The notes: generated by a model not told the origin, from the letters alone. A stretch of DNA of 64,000 bases from Paenarthrobacter aurescens TC1 (GCA_000014925.1 CP000474.1:992001-1056000); one strand, 5' to 3'. Shown: positions 8,037-17,261, counted from the first letter of the stretch. Numbers and translations are program-made.

Positions 8037-8939
8037 TCATCCCTTCGTCGCCCCGCTTTCCAAGCCCTGGATCATGGCCTTGTTCAGAACCAGGAAGACC
8101 AGGAGCAGCGGAGTGATGGTCACGCACACGGCCGCAAAGGTGGCTGTCCAATCCACTTTGCCCATGGCCCCGATGTAGTTCTGCAGGCCCAAGGGAATCG
8201 TCTTCAAGTCCTCGGAGAGAACAAAAGTGTTGGCGAAGATGAAGTCGTTCCAAATGAAGATGCTGTTCACCAGGACAACGGTGACCACGGTGTTGAGTGA
8301 GAGCGGCAGGGTGATCAGACCAAAAATCCTGTAAGGTCCGGCGCCGTCCAAGGATGCGGCTTCGTAGGTTTCCCGCGGAATGTATTCGAAGAAGGAGGAG
8401 AAAAGGTAAATGGACATGGGCAGGGCGAAACCGGCCAAGGGGATAATCATTGACTGATAGGTGTCCAGCAGGTTCACGGCGGAGTAGTCGATGAACAGCG
8501 GGACCAAAGCGATCTGAACCGGAACAATGATCCCGATCAGGAACAGGGCACGGACGAAGCGGCTCAGCCGGAATCCCAGAACCTGTATGGCGTATGCAGC
8601 CATCATGCCGAACAACACTATGAGGATGTTGGCCCCCATGGTGACAATGAAACTGTTCAGGATATTCCGGCCCAGGTCTCCCGTTTCGAAGGCCCTCGCG
8701 TAGTTTTCCCACGTCAACGAGCTGGGGAGCGCGAAGGGATCGCCGGTTGCGAAATCGTGTTCCGTCCGCAGGCTGGTAAGGAACAGCCAGGCGAGCGGGT
8801 AGACCTGGACGATGACGATGAGCATAATCAGTACCCGCGAGAGTGTCCGGTACAGGCTCGGCTTGCGCCGCCGTCGCTGACGAACCGGCGAGGGCAGAGT
8901 CGAAGCGCGCGGGGTAGACGGGGCTGTCTGGGTGATCAT
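8037..8939 (-). CDS. Sugar ABC transporter permease (MalG/LacG type)
   Basis: 300 aa, six predicted membrane segments, with an extended basic N-terminus (PVRQRRRRKPSLYRTLSR). The permease-ATPase contact (EAA) loop reads YEAASLDGAGPYRIFGLITLPL. The ATG overlaps the TGA of the upstream permease (ATGA), so the pair is translationally coupled and forms the heterodimeric membrane channel. No ATPase gene is present; members of this CUT1 class commonly share an MsiK-like ATPase encoded elsewhere in actinobacteria. Confidence 0.93.
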   Translation of the reverse strand: MITQTAPSTPRASTLPSPVRQRRRRKPSLYRTLSRVLIMLIVIVQVYPLAWLFLTSLRTEHDFATGDPFALPSSLTWENYARAFETGDLGRNILNSFIVTMGANILIVLFGMMAAYAIQVLGFRLSRFVRALFLIGIIVPVQIALVPLFIDYSAVNLLDTYQSMIIPLAGFALPMSIYLFSSFFEYIPRETYEAASLDGAGPYRIFGLITLPLSLNTVVTVVLVNSIFIWNDFIFANTFVLSEDLKTIPLGLQNYIGAMGKVDWTATFAAVCVTITPLLLVFLVLNKAMIQGLESGATKG

Positions 8940-9817
8940 GAATCTGCCTTCCGCTTGAGCATGAACAAGATGAGGCCGACGGCGACGAGGCACTCGATCA
9001 CGATGAAGACGGAGATGGTACTTGCGTAGCCGAAGTCCGTGCTGGTGAAGGCTGTCTTGTACATGTAGGTGGTGAGCAGCTCGGAGGACTGCCCAGGGCC
9101 ACCGTTGGTCATGAGGTACGGGATATCGAAACCGCGCAAGCCGTAGGTGGTGGCCATGATGGTGGTAGTAATCCACACGGGACGTATATAAGGGAACCGG
9201 ATCTTGGTGAAGAGGGTCCACTTCGAGGCGCCGTCCAGGACAGCTGCTTCTTCGAGTTCCTTGGGAACCGCGATCAGGGCGGCGTAAATGATGAGCATGT
9301 ACAGCCCTGTAAACCGCCAGCCTTCGGGGGCGGATACGGCGGCCAGCACCGTGTTCACATCGGAGAGCCAGGCCCGTTCGAAGGAACCCAAACCTATCCA
9401 ATGCAGCAGCTGGTTCAACAGGCCCACTGGGTCAATGGAGTAGATACGGACAAAGAGGAAAGCAATTGCCACGGTGGAGATCACAGCTGGCAGCAAGTAG
9501 AGGGTTTTGATGAGTTCCCGGCCCCGGCGAAGTGACGTGAGGAGACTGGCTACAACCAGTGCTCCGCCGAGCTGCAGCACCAGGCAGATGGCCAGGTAGA
9601 GGAGCGCGTTGAAGAAGGACCTCCAGAAAATGTCGTCCGCGGTGAGCATCCGGACATAGTTGGCGAGCCCTACGAACTCCATCTCGCTGATGCCGTTCCA
9701 GGAGAAGAAGCTCAGGAACAACGACTGAAGAATCGGGAAGAGTACGGCTGCGCAGTAGAGCAGCAGGGGTGGAAGCAGGAAAACCAGGACCGAGGTTCTT
9801 GACCTGTTGGGTAGCAT
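8936..9817 (-). CDS. Sugar ABC transporter permease (MalF/LacF type)
   Basis: 293 aa from ATG 9817, six hydrophobic segments. The first reads VLVFLLPPLLLYCAAVLFP and is followed by FFSWNGISEMEFVGLANY, typical of the MalF-like subunit. The EAA loop is LEEAAVLDGASKWTLFTKIRFPYI. It lies 46 bases downstream of the substrate-binding protein gene and is coupled by ATGA overlap to the next permease. Together they import the oligosaccharide released by the exported levanase (inference). Confidence 0.93.
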   Translation of the reverse strand: MLPNRSRTSVLVFLLPPLLLYCAAVLFPILQSLFLSFFSWNGISEMEFVGLANYVRMLTADDIFWRSFFNALLYLAICLVLQLGGALVVASLLTSLRRGRELIKTLYLLPAVISTVAIAFLFVRIYSIDPVGLLNQLLHWIGLGSFERAWLSDVNTVLAAVSAPEGWRFTGLYMLIIYAALIAVPKELEEAAVLDGASKWTLFTKIRFPYIRPVWITTTIMATTYGLRGFDIPYLMTNGGPGQSSELLTTYMYKTAFTSTDFGYASTISVFIVIECLVAVGLILFMLKRKADS

Positions 9818-9863
9818 GGTGGGCCTTTCGGGCGGGGGCCTTGGGAGCCCCCGCCGCTTCGGT

Positions 9864-11201
9864 TTACTTGAAGAACTTGGGGGCGTTCTGCTTGATGGCG
9901 TCGTCCATGGTCTTGGTGAACTGTTCGGGCGTAATGTTGCCCTGGACCAGTAGGACGAGTTCCTGTTGCAGCCGGCCGTTGGTGGTGGGGTCCAGCTGGG
10001 TATCCCACGGCATGGCTTGCTTGCCCCCAAGGGTGTCGGCCGTTTCGAGAGCCTTCTTGTACAGCGGAGTCGCGTTCGCCGGGATGGCCGTTTGTACGTT
10101 GGTGGTGGGAGAAAGGGCCCCGGTGGCAGCGTATTCAGCCGGGTACTTCTCCAAGGCGAACTTCAGGAAGTCGCTCACCAACGGATCGTAGGTCTTCGAA
10201 TTCACTGCCATGCCAATGCCGGAGGGTGAGACGAACTCGTTGGCAGATGTCACCGAACCTTCAGTGGTGGGCAAGGTGAAGAAATCGATGTCGTCGCGGA
10301 CGTCAGGATTGAGTTTGTCGGTGGCGAGGCTGGGAAGTTCCCACGTGCCGATGTTGTACATGGCGGCCTGTCCCGAGGTGAACTGGTTCTGCGCGTCAGA
10401 ATATCCTTGGGCGGAGAAGCCCTCTTGGAAGCACTTCGCCTTGCCAAGGTCAGCCATCCAGTTCACAGTCTTCTGGCCGGCTTCATCCGAGAAGGATGCC
10501 TCGCCCTTCTTTAGCTTCTGGACGAAGTCGGGCCCCGCTTCACGGAACGGCTGGTACGCGACGTAGCGTTCCAGCGGCCACTGGTCCTGTCCGTCGATGG
10601 CGATCGGGGTGATCCCGGCATTCCGCAAGGCAGTGCACATGGCGGGGATGTCATCGAGAGACTTTGGCACGGAAACGCCGGCCTTTTCCATCAGGGCCTT
10701 GTTGTACCAGATGAACTCGAGTTCGAACTGGAACGGGATCATGTACAGGGAGCCGTCGTCGAAGCGCTGGTAGTCAAGTGCGCCGGGCCGGTAGTCGTCG
10801 TAGACGTTTAGTGATTTCAGGAGCTTGTCGGCGTCCACCATTTTGCCTTGCTTGGCCAGCTCCTGGGCGAAGGGGGTGGCATCCGTATCGAACAGTTCCG
10901 GCAACTTGTTGGCCGCGGCCAGGGTTTCGAGTTTTTGAATGTAGGAGGGCCGGTCCGGGGTGGTGATGAGATTCAGTGCGAAGCCAGGGTGGTCCTCGGC
11001 GTAGTCGTCTGCGAGCTTCTTCATGATGTTGATGACAGCTCCGTCGGCGGGCCTGGAGAGCAACCAGGAAATTTCGCGGGGCTTGATCTCTCCGGTGGGG
11101 CTGACGTTGGAGGGGTCGCTGGCGGCTCCTCCGCCGGCGCATGCTGTCAAAGCCAGGGCAGCTACGGCTGCGACGGCGGCAGCACGGAATAGTTTGTTCA
11201 T
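9864..11201 (-). CDS. Sugar ABC transporter substrate-binding lipoprotein
   Basis: 445 aa. Start ATG 11201 with GGGAGA upstream. A lipoprotein signal is visible: MNKLFRAAAVAAVAALALTAC with lipobox LTAC and Cys at residue 21. The remainder is a family 1 extracellular solute-binding fold (SYIQKLETLAAANKLPELFDTD, QAAMYNIGTWELP). It lies between the GH32 gene (50-base gap) and the two permease genes, so it should capture fructan oligosaccharides at the cell surface. Confidence 0.94.
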   Translation of the reverse strand: MNKLFRAAAVAAVAALALTACAGGGAASDPSNVSPTGEIKPREISWLLSRPADGAVINIMKKLADDYAEDHPGFALNLITTPDRPSYIQKLETLAAANKLPELFDTDATPFAQELAKQGKMVDADKLLKSLNVYDDYRPGALDYQRFDDGSLYMIPFQFELEFIWYNKALMEKAGVSVPKSLDDIPAMCTALRNAGITPIAIDGQDQWPLERYVAYQPFREAGPDFVQKLKKGEASFSDEAGQKTVNWMADLGKAKCFQEGFSAQGYSDAQNQFTSGQAAMYNIGTWELPSLATDKLNPDVRDDIDFFTLPTTEGSVTSANEFVSPSGIGMAVNSKTYDPLVSDFLKFALEKYPAEYAATGALSPTTNVQTAIPANATPLYKKALETADTLGGKQAMPWDTQLDPTTNGRLQQELVLLVQGNITPEQFTKTMDDAIKQNAPKFFK

Positions 11202-11250
11202 TGCGGCAATCTCCCTTGATTGGAACAGAGGTTGGGGATGGGATGAATAT

Positions 11251-12687
11251 TCAGTGGTCGGTGCGTTGACGTACTTCAAGTTCGGTGACAGTGGCTGATC
11301 CTTCGCCCGCGAAGAGGCCGATCCTCCCAGCTGTCAGGTCGTAGATCCTGGTGCTGAGCGCAACCTGACGGTCGACGACGGCGACGCAAATGTCGCCGTC
11401 GACGATGACCTCAAGCGTGTGCTCGCCAGGGGTGAGGTCGCAGGGCCGCTCGAGTTCGACGTCGAACGGGACGTCCCCGGAGACGTGCCACTGCGCGTCG
11501 CCGGTGATGGTACGAGGCCAGCGGTCAAAGACGAGCCGTCCCCGCTTGGGTTCCAGGCGCAGGACGTAAGAATGGTCGCCGTCGTGGCTGGAGCGCAGCA
11601 GCAGCCCGCATTCGGTGGTGTCAGGGGCGATGTCCAGCACCGCTTTGGCGTAGAACTGCTGAGGCAACTCCTCGTCCGACACCAGCGCCGTGTACCCGTC
11701 CGGGACGTGGAGCCGAGCCGGCAACGAACCGGTCAGGGGCACGGAGACGTCGTCCCAGAAGCTCTCCACGAGCTCGTCTGCGAACGAGAACCCCAGCGTC
11801 CCGTCCGGATTTTGGCGCGCTTCCAGCACGGACATGGTTCCTGCCCATTGCCAAGCGCCCTGATCGGCGTTGCCTTCCTTGCTGGCAATCCATCCGAAGA
11901 AGAAGCGCCGCCCGTCACGTTCGGCGGTTTTTGAGGCATAGAAGGCGCGGCCGTCGATGCTGTCCAACGCCGGCACAGTCCACGGCCCGTCGGGACTCTT
12001 GGCCATGCGGTATCGGGTGGTGAACGATTCCGAGAATTCGGAGTACACCATGTACCACCAGTCTCCCCAGGAGAAGACGTCCGGGCATTCGTGGGTGATG
12101 TAGCGGCGTGGATCCCAGAAGGGTTCGGTGTGCTGCCAGGTCATCAGGTCAGTGGACACGCACTGTGCGATGACGCCGCGGCGCCGTTCCGGTCCTTCGG
12201 AGTGCCTGGCCGCGAGGAGCATTCTCCACTGGTTCTTGCTGTCGTCCCAGAACACGAAGGGGTCGCGCCAGTCGCCGGATTCGTAGCCGTCCGGGGCGCC
12301 GAACGTGAGCTCCGGGTGTTTTTGCCAGGTTCGCATGCCATCCGTGCTCGTGGCGTGCATGACCAATTGCCGGGGCATGCCGTCGGGGCCGACGTTTCTC
12401 GGGTTCTGGCCGGTGTAGAACAGGTGATGGACGCCGGCTGCGTCCGCAAGGACGCTGCCCGTGTAGGCGTTGAAGTCCAGGTCGCTTTCACTGCCGTGGC
12501 TCAACGAAACGCCGTGGTCCTCAAACTGCGTGAGGTCTTTTGTGGTGACGAGATTCCAAGAGGTGCCTGGTTTCGGGTCTGAGCGGTCTTCGTGAAGGTA
12601 GAAGAGCCAGAACTCCCCGTCCTTCTCGAAAGGGATAAGGTCGCCAACCCATCCGTGGGTGGGTTGGAAGAAGACTGAGCGTTTCAT
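11251..12687 (-). CDS. Cytoplasmic GH32 beta-fructosidase
   Basis: 478 aa, no signal peptide. A five-bladed propeller domain (about 1-320) carries the three GH32 acidic motifs: GWVGD with candidate nucleophile D16, WRDPF with D141-region transition-state stabiliser (R141-D142-P143), and HECPD with acid/base E200. A C-terminal beta-sandwich (about 325-478) follows. The nucleophile motif departs from the textbook WMNDPNG. First gene of the operon, so it probably hydrolyses imported levanbiose or short fructans to fructose. GH43/GH68-type alternatives are less likely given the C-terminal sandwich. Confidence 0.85.
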   Translation of the reverse strand: MKRSVFFQPTHGWVGDLIPFEKDGEFWLFYLHEDRSDPKPGTSWNLVTTKDLTQFEDHGVSLSHGSESDLDFNAYTGSVLADAAGVHHLFYTGQNPRNVGPDGMPRQLVMHATSTDGMRTWQKHPELTFGAPDGYESGDWRDPFVFWDDSKNQWRMLLAARHSEGPERRRGVIAQCVSTDLMTWQHTEPFWDPRRYITHECPDVFSWGDWWYMVYSEFSESFTTRYRMAKSPDGPWTVPALDSIDGRAFYASKTAERDGRRFFFGWIASKEGNADQGAWQWAGTMSVLEARQNPDGTLGFSFADELVESFWDDVSVPLTGSLPARLHVPDGYTALVSDEELPQQFYAKAVLDIAPDTTECGLLLRSSHDGDHSYVLRLEPKRGRLVFDRWPRTITGDAQWHVSGDVPFDVELERPCDLTPGEHTLEVIVDGDICVAVVDRQVALSTRIYDLTAGRIGLFAGEGSATVTELEVRQRTDH

Positions 12688-12705
12688 CGGCGCTGATGTC
12701 CATTC

Positions 12706-12720
12706 TGCTAAAGCGTTTGA
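12706..12720. promoter_or_regulatory. LacI-type operator, copy 1
   Basis: TGCTAAAGCGTTTGA, differing from copy 3 at two positions. It is a CG-centred near-palindrome of LacI-family type, 18 bases before the start of the minus-strand GH32 gene. Confidence 0.65.
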
Positions 12721-12752
12721 TCACTGAAAGTTAGCGTGTATTTCCGATTCAT

Positions 12753-12767
12753 TCAAGCGTTTTAGCA
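12753..12767. promoter_or_regulatory. LacI-type operator, copy 2
   Basis: TCAAGCGTTTTAGCA, the exact reverse complement of copy 3. Lies in the middle of the divergent promoter region. Confidence 0.7.
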
Positions 12768-12793
12768 AAATCTATTCCTCGTAATTTTGATAA

Positions 12794-12808
12794 TGCTAAA
12801 ACGCTTGA
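12794..12808. promoter_or_regulatory. LacI-type operator, copy 3
   Basis: TGCTAAAACGCTTGA, about 100 bases upstream of the exported levanase. Spacings between the three copies are about 47 and 41 bases (start to start), roughly four helical turns each, which would favour cooperative binding. The rest of 12809-12909 holds no other feature I can support. Confidence 0.7.
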
Positions 12809-12909
12809 CCAGCAAGACTTCGTGCCGCTAGGGTCCTGCATAGCTTCGGCTTCCCCCACTGAATGACCCTCGGCGCGCTGTTGCGCCGAACCTTGAGAGG
12901 AACGAATCA

Positions 12910-14469
12910 ATGACGTACGACATCTCTCGACGCACTGCACTACAAGGTGCAAGCGCTGGCGCCATCGCGCTGTTCTTGTGCAACGCCGCCCCCGTAGCCG
13001 CGCACGCCCAGACATCACTTCGGGCCGTCTACCACATGACTCCGCCTTCCGGCTGGCTGTGTGATCCGCAACGTCCAGTCCATACCAACGGCGCGTACCA
13101 GCTCTACTACCTCCACTCCAGCCAGAACAACGGGCCGGGTGGATGGGATCACGCAACTACCGGTGACGGCGTCGCCTTCACTCATCACGGTGAGGTCATG
13201 CCCTTGCAGCCCGACTTCCCGGTGTGGTCGGGATCGGCGGTAGTGGACATCGCGAACACCGCTGGTTTCGGTGCCGGGACCGTAGTCGCACTGGCTACTC
13301 AGCCAACTGGCGGCATTCGAAAGTTCCAGGAGCAGTACCTGTACTGGTCAACCGACGGCGGTTACACGTTCTCCGCCCTCCCGGACCCGGTAATCGTGAA
13401 CACAGACGGACGATCTGCCGCCACCCAGGCTGAGATTGAGAACGCAGAGTGGTTCCGAGACCCGAAGATCCACTGGGACGGAGCGCGTAATGAGTGGGTG
13501 TGTGTGATCGGACGGGCTCGGTACGCAGCGTTTTACACCTCCGCAAACCTGCGGGACTGGAACTGGAAATCCAACTTCGATTACCCGAACCACGCCCTGG
13601 GAGGCATTGAATGTCCTGATCTTTTTGAGATGACCGCAGGCGACGGCACGCGGCATTGGGTGTTTGGTGCGAGCATGGATGCATACGGCGTCGATCTGCC
13701 TATGACCTTTGCCTATTGGACGGGTACTTGGAACGGCGCGGCGTTCATTGCTGATGACTTAACTCCGCAGTGGCTCGATTGGGGATGGGACTGGTACGCC
13801 GCCGTGACTTGGCCCTCCGTCGAGGCCCCCGAAACGAAGCGTCTGGCGATCGCTTGGATGAACAACTGGACGTACGCCGCCCGCGAAGTACCCACAGATG
13901 CCTCCGACGGTTACAACGGGCAGAACTCCATGACGCGTGAACTTCGGTTGGAGCGTCAATCCGGAGGTTGGTACAGCTTGCTGAGCTCCCCGGTCGGCGC
14001 GCTGCAGGGTTATGTCACCGCCACTACGACCCTGCCCGACCGCACGGTTAACGGCAGCCTGGTACTGCCATGGAACGGGCGCGCTTACGAACTGGAGGTC
14101 CACATTTCATGGAACCTGGCCGCTAACGTCGGGGTATCTGTTGGCCGTTCCCCGGACGGATCCCGACATACCAATATCGGCAAATACGGCGATGAGTTAT
14201 ACGTCGACCGTGCGCCTTCAGACCAAGATGGGTACACGCTGGTGCCGTACACTCGGGCCGCAGCCCCTATCGACGCCAACGCGCGGTCAGTCCATCTACG
14301 CATCTTCGTGGACACGCAGAGCGTTGAGGTGTTTGTGAACTCGGGGCACACTGTGCTTTCACAGCAGGTTCACTTCGCGGACGGCGATAGCGGCATCTCA
14401 CTCTATGCGGACGGTGGCCCTGCGAACTTCTCCGGAATCACCATCCGGGAGTTTGGCAATCCGCTGTAG
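12910..14469 (+). CDS. Exported GH32 levanase / levanbiohydrolase
   Basis: 519 aa. A Tat signal (SRRTALQGA at 6-14, hydrophobic core, AHA cleavage site near residue 33) directs it outside. GH32 motifs are complete: GWLCDPQRP with nucleophile D52, WFRDP with D184, and IECPD with E234; a C-terminal beta-sandwich occupies about 350-519. The WLCDPQRP form resembles levanbiose-releasing enzymes such as B. subtilis LevB and the levan 6-levanbiohydrolase known from Arthrobacter nicotinovorans GS-9. Divergent from the uptake operon and sharing its operators. Levan specificity is inferred. Confidence 0.88.
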   Translation: MTYDISRRTALQGASAGAIALFLCNAAPVAAHAQTSLRAVYHMTPPSGWLCDPQRPVHTNGAYQLYYLHSSQNNGPGGWDHATTGDGVAFTHHGEVMPLQPDFPVWSGSAVVDIANTAGFGAGTVVALATQPTGGIRKFQEQYLYWSTDGGYTFSALPDPVIVNTDGRSAATQAEIENAEWFRDPKIHWDGARNEWVCVIGRARYAAFYTSANLRDWNWKSNFDYPNHALGGIECPDLFEMTAGDGTRHWVFGASMDAYGVDLPMTFAYWTGTWNGAAFIADDLTPQWLDWGWDWYAAVTWPSVEAPETKRLAIAWMNNWTYAAREVPTDASDGYNGQNSMTRELRLERQSGGWYSLLSSPVGALQGYVTATTTLPDRTVNGSLVLPWNGRAYELEVHISWNLAANVGVSVGRSPDGSRHTNIGKYGDELYVDRAPSDQDGYTLVPYTRAAAPIDANARSVHLRIFVDTQSVEVFVNSGHTVLSQQVHFADGDSGISLYADGGPANFSGITIREFGNPL

Positions 14470-14495
14470 CCGGGCTGTAGCCTGCGGCCGCATGG

Positions 14496-14729
14496 CTAAG
14501 CGCCGTGTGGCCGCGCGTGGGCGTGGTGCCCCGAGCGGACCTTCAGTGAGGATGGCCGAAACCGGTGGACGGCGCGCGGCTCACGCCTGGGGCGGCGGGG
14601 GTGGTGTGCTCTGGGCTTGTGCTCGTCCTCGGCGCGCGACGAGGGAAGGAGGGCCAAGGGCAGGATGGTGGCACCGAGCCAGACGACCACACCGATGAGC
14701 ACTAAAAGGATGGCTGACGTGGGCTCCAT
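14496..14729 (-). CDS. 77-aa membrane protein with basic, His/Arg-rich tail
   Basis: From ATG 14729, residues 4-26 form one hydrophobic helix (SAILLVLIGVVVWLGATILP). The remaining ~50 residues are dense in R, H, P and K and should be cytoplasmic. It is convergent with the levanase and lies head-to-head with the RibD-like gene. No family recognised; the tail may be partly non-conserved. Confidence 0.45.
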   Translation of the reverse strand: MEPTSAILLVLIGVVVWLGATILPLALLPSSRAEDEHKPRAHHPRRPRREPRAVHRFRPSSLKVRSGHHAHARPHGA

Positions 14730-14831
14730 GGAATAAGCATAGGCACAACTGCCACCGTTTATAAGTAGCCTGATTACCTTCTCTGGGGGCAGTATTCTTG
14801 ACAACCCGGGCGTTGCCACCACACTGATCTC

Positions 14832-15452
14832 ATGTACAGGAACAGCCGCGTTTCCGCCCAGTTTTCGGTGTCCCTCGATGGATTTATCGCCCGGGAAGAC
14901 GACGGAATCGGGCCGTTGTTCGATTGGTATGAAGCCGGAAATGTTGAAACCTGGATGCCCGGCCATCCCGTGCCGTTTCACCTCAGCGAAGCTGATGCCG
15001 CCTACTGGAACTCGCTTCCAAGGGAGGGTGCATTCATCTCCGGCAGGCGTATCTTCGATATGACTAAGGGATGGGGCGGACATCCGCCCAATGAGTCACC
15101 CACCGTTGTCCTGACGCACCGGGAACCCCCGGCGGATTGGCCACCGGTCCGGCGGGACGGCAAGCCGGTGCCGTTCGAATTCGTCGGAGACCTGGACTCA
15201 GCTCTGGAACGCGCGGCCGACCTCGCGGAGGGCAAGGAGATAGGCGTCGCGGGCGCGGACGTTGTGCAGCAGTGCTTGCGCCGCGGTGTGATTGACGAAC
15301 TCCGTGTAGACCTGGTGCCTGTCCTCCTCGGAAGCGGTATTCGCTGGTTCGAGCACCTGGAAACGGACATCGTGCTGGACGATCCCGTGATCGTTCCGGG
15401 AACACGCGTCACCCACCTGAGCTATCAGGTGCGGTCCCGGGATCCGCGCTAA
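14832..15452 (+). CDS. Dihydrofolate reductase family (RibD C-terminal-like) protein
   Basis: 206 aa. Begins with FSVSLDGFIAREDDGIGPLFDW, the hallmark of the YwjB/RibD-C reductase group. GAFISGRRIFDMTKGWGG and the cofactor-site stretch EIGVAGADVVQQCLRRGVIDEL follow, then VPVLLGSGIRWFEHL. These proteins bind NADPH; the physiological substrate is unknown and a role in folate synthesis should not be assumed. Monocistronic. Confidence 0.85.
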   Translation: MYRNSRVSAQFSVSLDGFIAREDDGIGPLFDWYEAGNVETWMPGHPVPFHLSEADAAYWNSLPREGAFISGRRIFDMTKGWGGHPPNESPTVVLTHREPPADWPPVRRDGKPVPFEFVGDLDSALERAADLAEGKEIGVAGADVVQQCLRRGVIDELRVDLVPVLLGSGIRWFEHLETDIVLDDPVIVPGTRVTHLSYQVRSRDPR

Positions 15453-15575
15453 CTTCACCCGGGGTTATCCACAACCGGGCAAACAGCGTACGACGGCGGA
15501 GCCTCGCCCGCGCTAGGCTGGTCACCTCGGCTGATGCAAGTGGCCGCAGGAACCACAACGCGGAGCCACACTTTA

Positions 15576-17240
15576 ATGTCCGATGACCTTGCCCTGACCG
15601 CCCTGGCGGCCTCTTCCTTTTCCTTGCCTGAGCTACGAGAGGGCCAGCTCGCTGGCATGACCGCCCTCGTCGAGAGGCGTGATGTCCTGGCCGTTATGCC
15701 CACCGGTTACGGAAAATCTGCTACCTACCAAGTCGCAGCGCTGTACCTTCACAACAAAACGGGCCGACCCGCCGTCGTGGTTTCTCCTCTTATTGCCTTG
15801 CAGGAAGATCAACTGGACGGGTTGGCAGAGCACCTGGGTGAGGGAGCCGGCGTCGCCATCAATTCTTCCCGCAGCGATGCGGAGGTGGAGGCAGCCTGGC
15901 AGGCCGTAGAGTCCGGCCAAGCAGCTTTCCTGTTCCTCGCCCCCGAGCAACTGTCCAAGCGGGAAACCGTGGAGCGCATCGCCAATCTGGACATCACCAT
16001 GTTCGTAGTGGACGAGGCACATTGCGTATCTTCCTGGGGCCATGACTTCCGCCCGGATTACCTCGAGCTGGGCCACGTCCGCGAACACCTGGGTAACCCG
16101 CCGGTCATAGCCCTGACCGCAACCGCGTCCCCACCAGTGCGTGACGAAATCGTGAAGCGGCTGGGCATGACGGAACCGGTGGTTCTGGTTCGTGGCTTCG
16201 ATCGCCCGAACATCAGCCTCGATGTTGTCCGGCATCAGGAGGACAAAGGCAAGCGAAAAGCTGTGATGGAACAGGTAGTCGCGCTTGCCAAGGCGGAGGG
16301 ACTGGGGCTGCTGTATGCCGCTACCCGCAAGGCCACCGAAAAATACGCGGCCAAACTGACCGAGCATGGTCTCCGCGCCGAGGCCTACCACGCGGGGCGG
16401 GCGGACTCTGACCGGGAAAGTATCCACGAGAGATTCCTGGACGATCAACTGGACGTCGTGGTTGCCACTACAGCCTTTGGTATGGGCATAGACAAGCCCA
16501 ATGTCCGCTTCGTGGTGCATGCGGATATTCCGGAGTCATTGGACTCCTACTACCAGGAAATCGGCCGCGCGGGCCGCGACGGCGAACCGGCCACTGCGAT
16601 ACTGCATTACCGTGCCGAAGACCTGGGGTTGCGTAAGTTCTTCGCCACCCATTCCCCGGACGCGGAGGCGCTCACAGCGGTGCTGAAAGTCATCAAGAAC
16701 GCGGGCGCACCCGTCCCGAAAACCGCTTTGGTGGAGCTCACCGGCTTCCCCGCCCGCCGCGTCACCGCGCTGGTGAACCAGTTGGAGGAAGCCGGTGCCG
16801 TCACAACAGGCAAGCGCGGCACCCGGCTCAGTTCCAAAGCCAAGCTGACCACGCTGGTGGACCGCGCCGTCGAGCTGGCTGAGGCACGGCAACGCGTTGA
16901 CCAGTCCCGGCTCACCATGATGCGCGCGTACGCCGAGACGGATGCTTGCCGCCGTCAGTTCCTGCTTGGCTACTTTGGGGAGGACCTGCCGGAACCTTGC
17001 GGAAACTGTGATGCGTGCGCTGAAATTCACGACGACGCGGGGTCGGGTTCCGCCGGTCACCTCACCTCAACAGCCGAGAACCTGTTCCCGTTGCAGTCCA
17101 CCGTGATCCACAAAGAGTGGGGTCCGGGTCTGGTGATGCGGCACGAGGACGACGTCATGACTGTTCTGTTCGAACAGGAGGGCTATAAGACGCTGTCCCG
17201 TGCTGCCGTCGTGGAGCATGAATTGCTGAAGCCCGCTTAG
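15576..17240 (+). CDS. recQ: RecQ-type ATP-dependent DNA helicase with an atypical C-terminus
   Basis: 554 aa from ATG 15576 (an in-frame ATG at 15534 would add 14 residues). Superfamily-2 motifs are clear: Walker A MPTGYGKS (41-48), DEAH (146-149) in DEAHCVSSWGHDFRP, and motif VI YYQEIGRAGRDG. The zinc-binding module has four cysteines (CRRQFLLGYFGE..PCGNCDAC). Instead of RQC-wing/HRDC domains the last ~60 residues read VIHKEWGPGLVMRHEDDVMTV and continue to YKTLS, resembling a DUF3553-like beta domain. RecQ unwinds DNA 3'-5' in recombinational repair. Confidence 0.92.
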   Translation: MSDDLALTALAASSFSLPELREGQLAGMTALVERRDVLAVMPTGYGKSATYQVAALYLHNKTGRPAVVVSPLIALQEDQLDGLAEHLGEGAGVAINSSRSDAEVEAAWQAVESGQAAFLFLAPEQLSKRETVERIANLDITMFVVDEAHCVSSWGHDFRPDYLELGHVREHLGNPPVIALTATASPPVRDEIVKRLGMTEPVVLVRGFDRPNISLDVVRHQEDKGKRKAVMEQVVALAKAEGLGLLYAATRKATEKYAAKLTEHGLRAEAYHAGRADSDRESIHERFLDDQLDVVVATTAFGMGIDKPNVRFVVHADIPESLDSYYQEIGRAGRDGEPATAILHYRAEDLGLRKFFATHSPDAEALTAVLKVIKNAGAPVPKTALVELTGFPARRVTALVNQLEEAGAVTTGKRGTRLSSKAKLTTLVDRAVELAEARQRVDQSRLTMMRAYAETDACRRQFLLGYFGEDLPEPCGNCDACAEIHDDAGSGSAGHLTSTAENLFPLQSTVIHKEWGPGLVMRHEDDVMTVLFEQEGYKTLSRAAVVEHELLKPA

Positions 17241-17261
17241 GTTCCCGTCGCGAACCGCCCG

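Noticed and set aside
8037..8712. Upstream same-strand extension of the LacI reading frame
   Set aside because: It overlaps the intact permease in another frame, while a perfect Shine-Dalgarno marks the LacI start at 7998.
12706..12808. Repeated 15-mers considered as a short CRISPR-like array
   Set aside because: Only three copies, in alternating orientation, palindromic and placed in a divergent promoter; they fit LacI operators.
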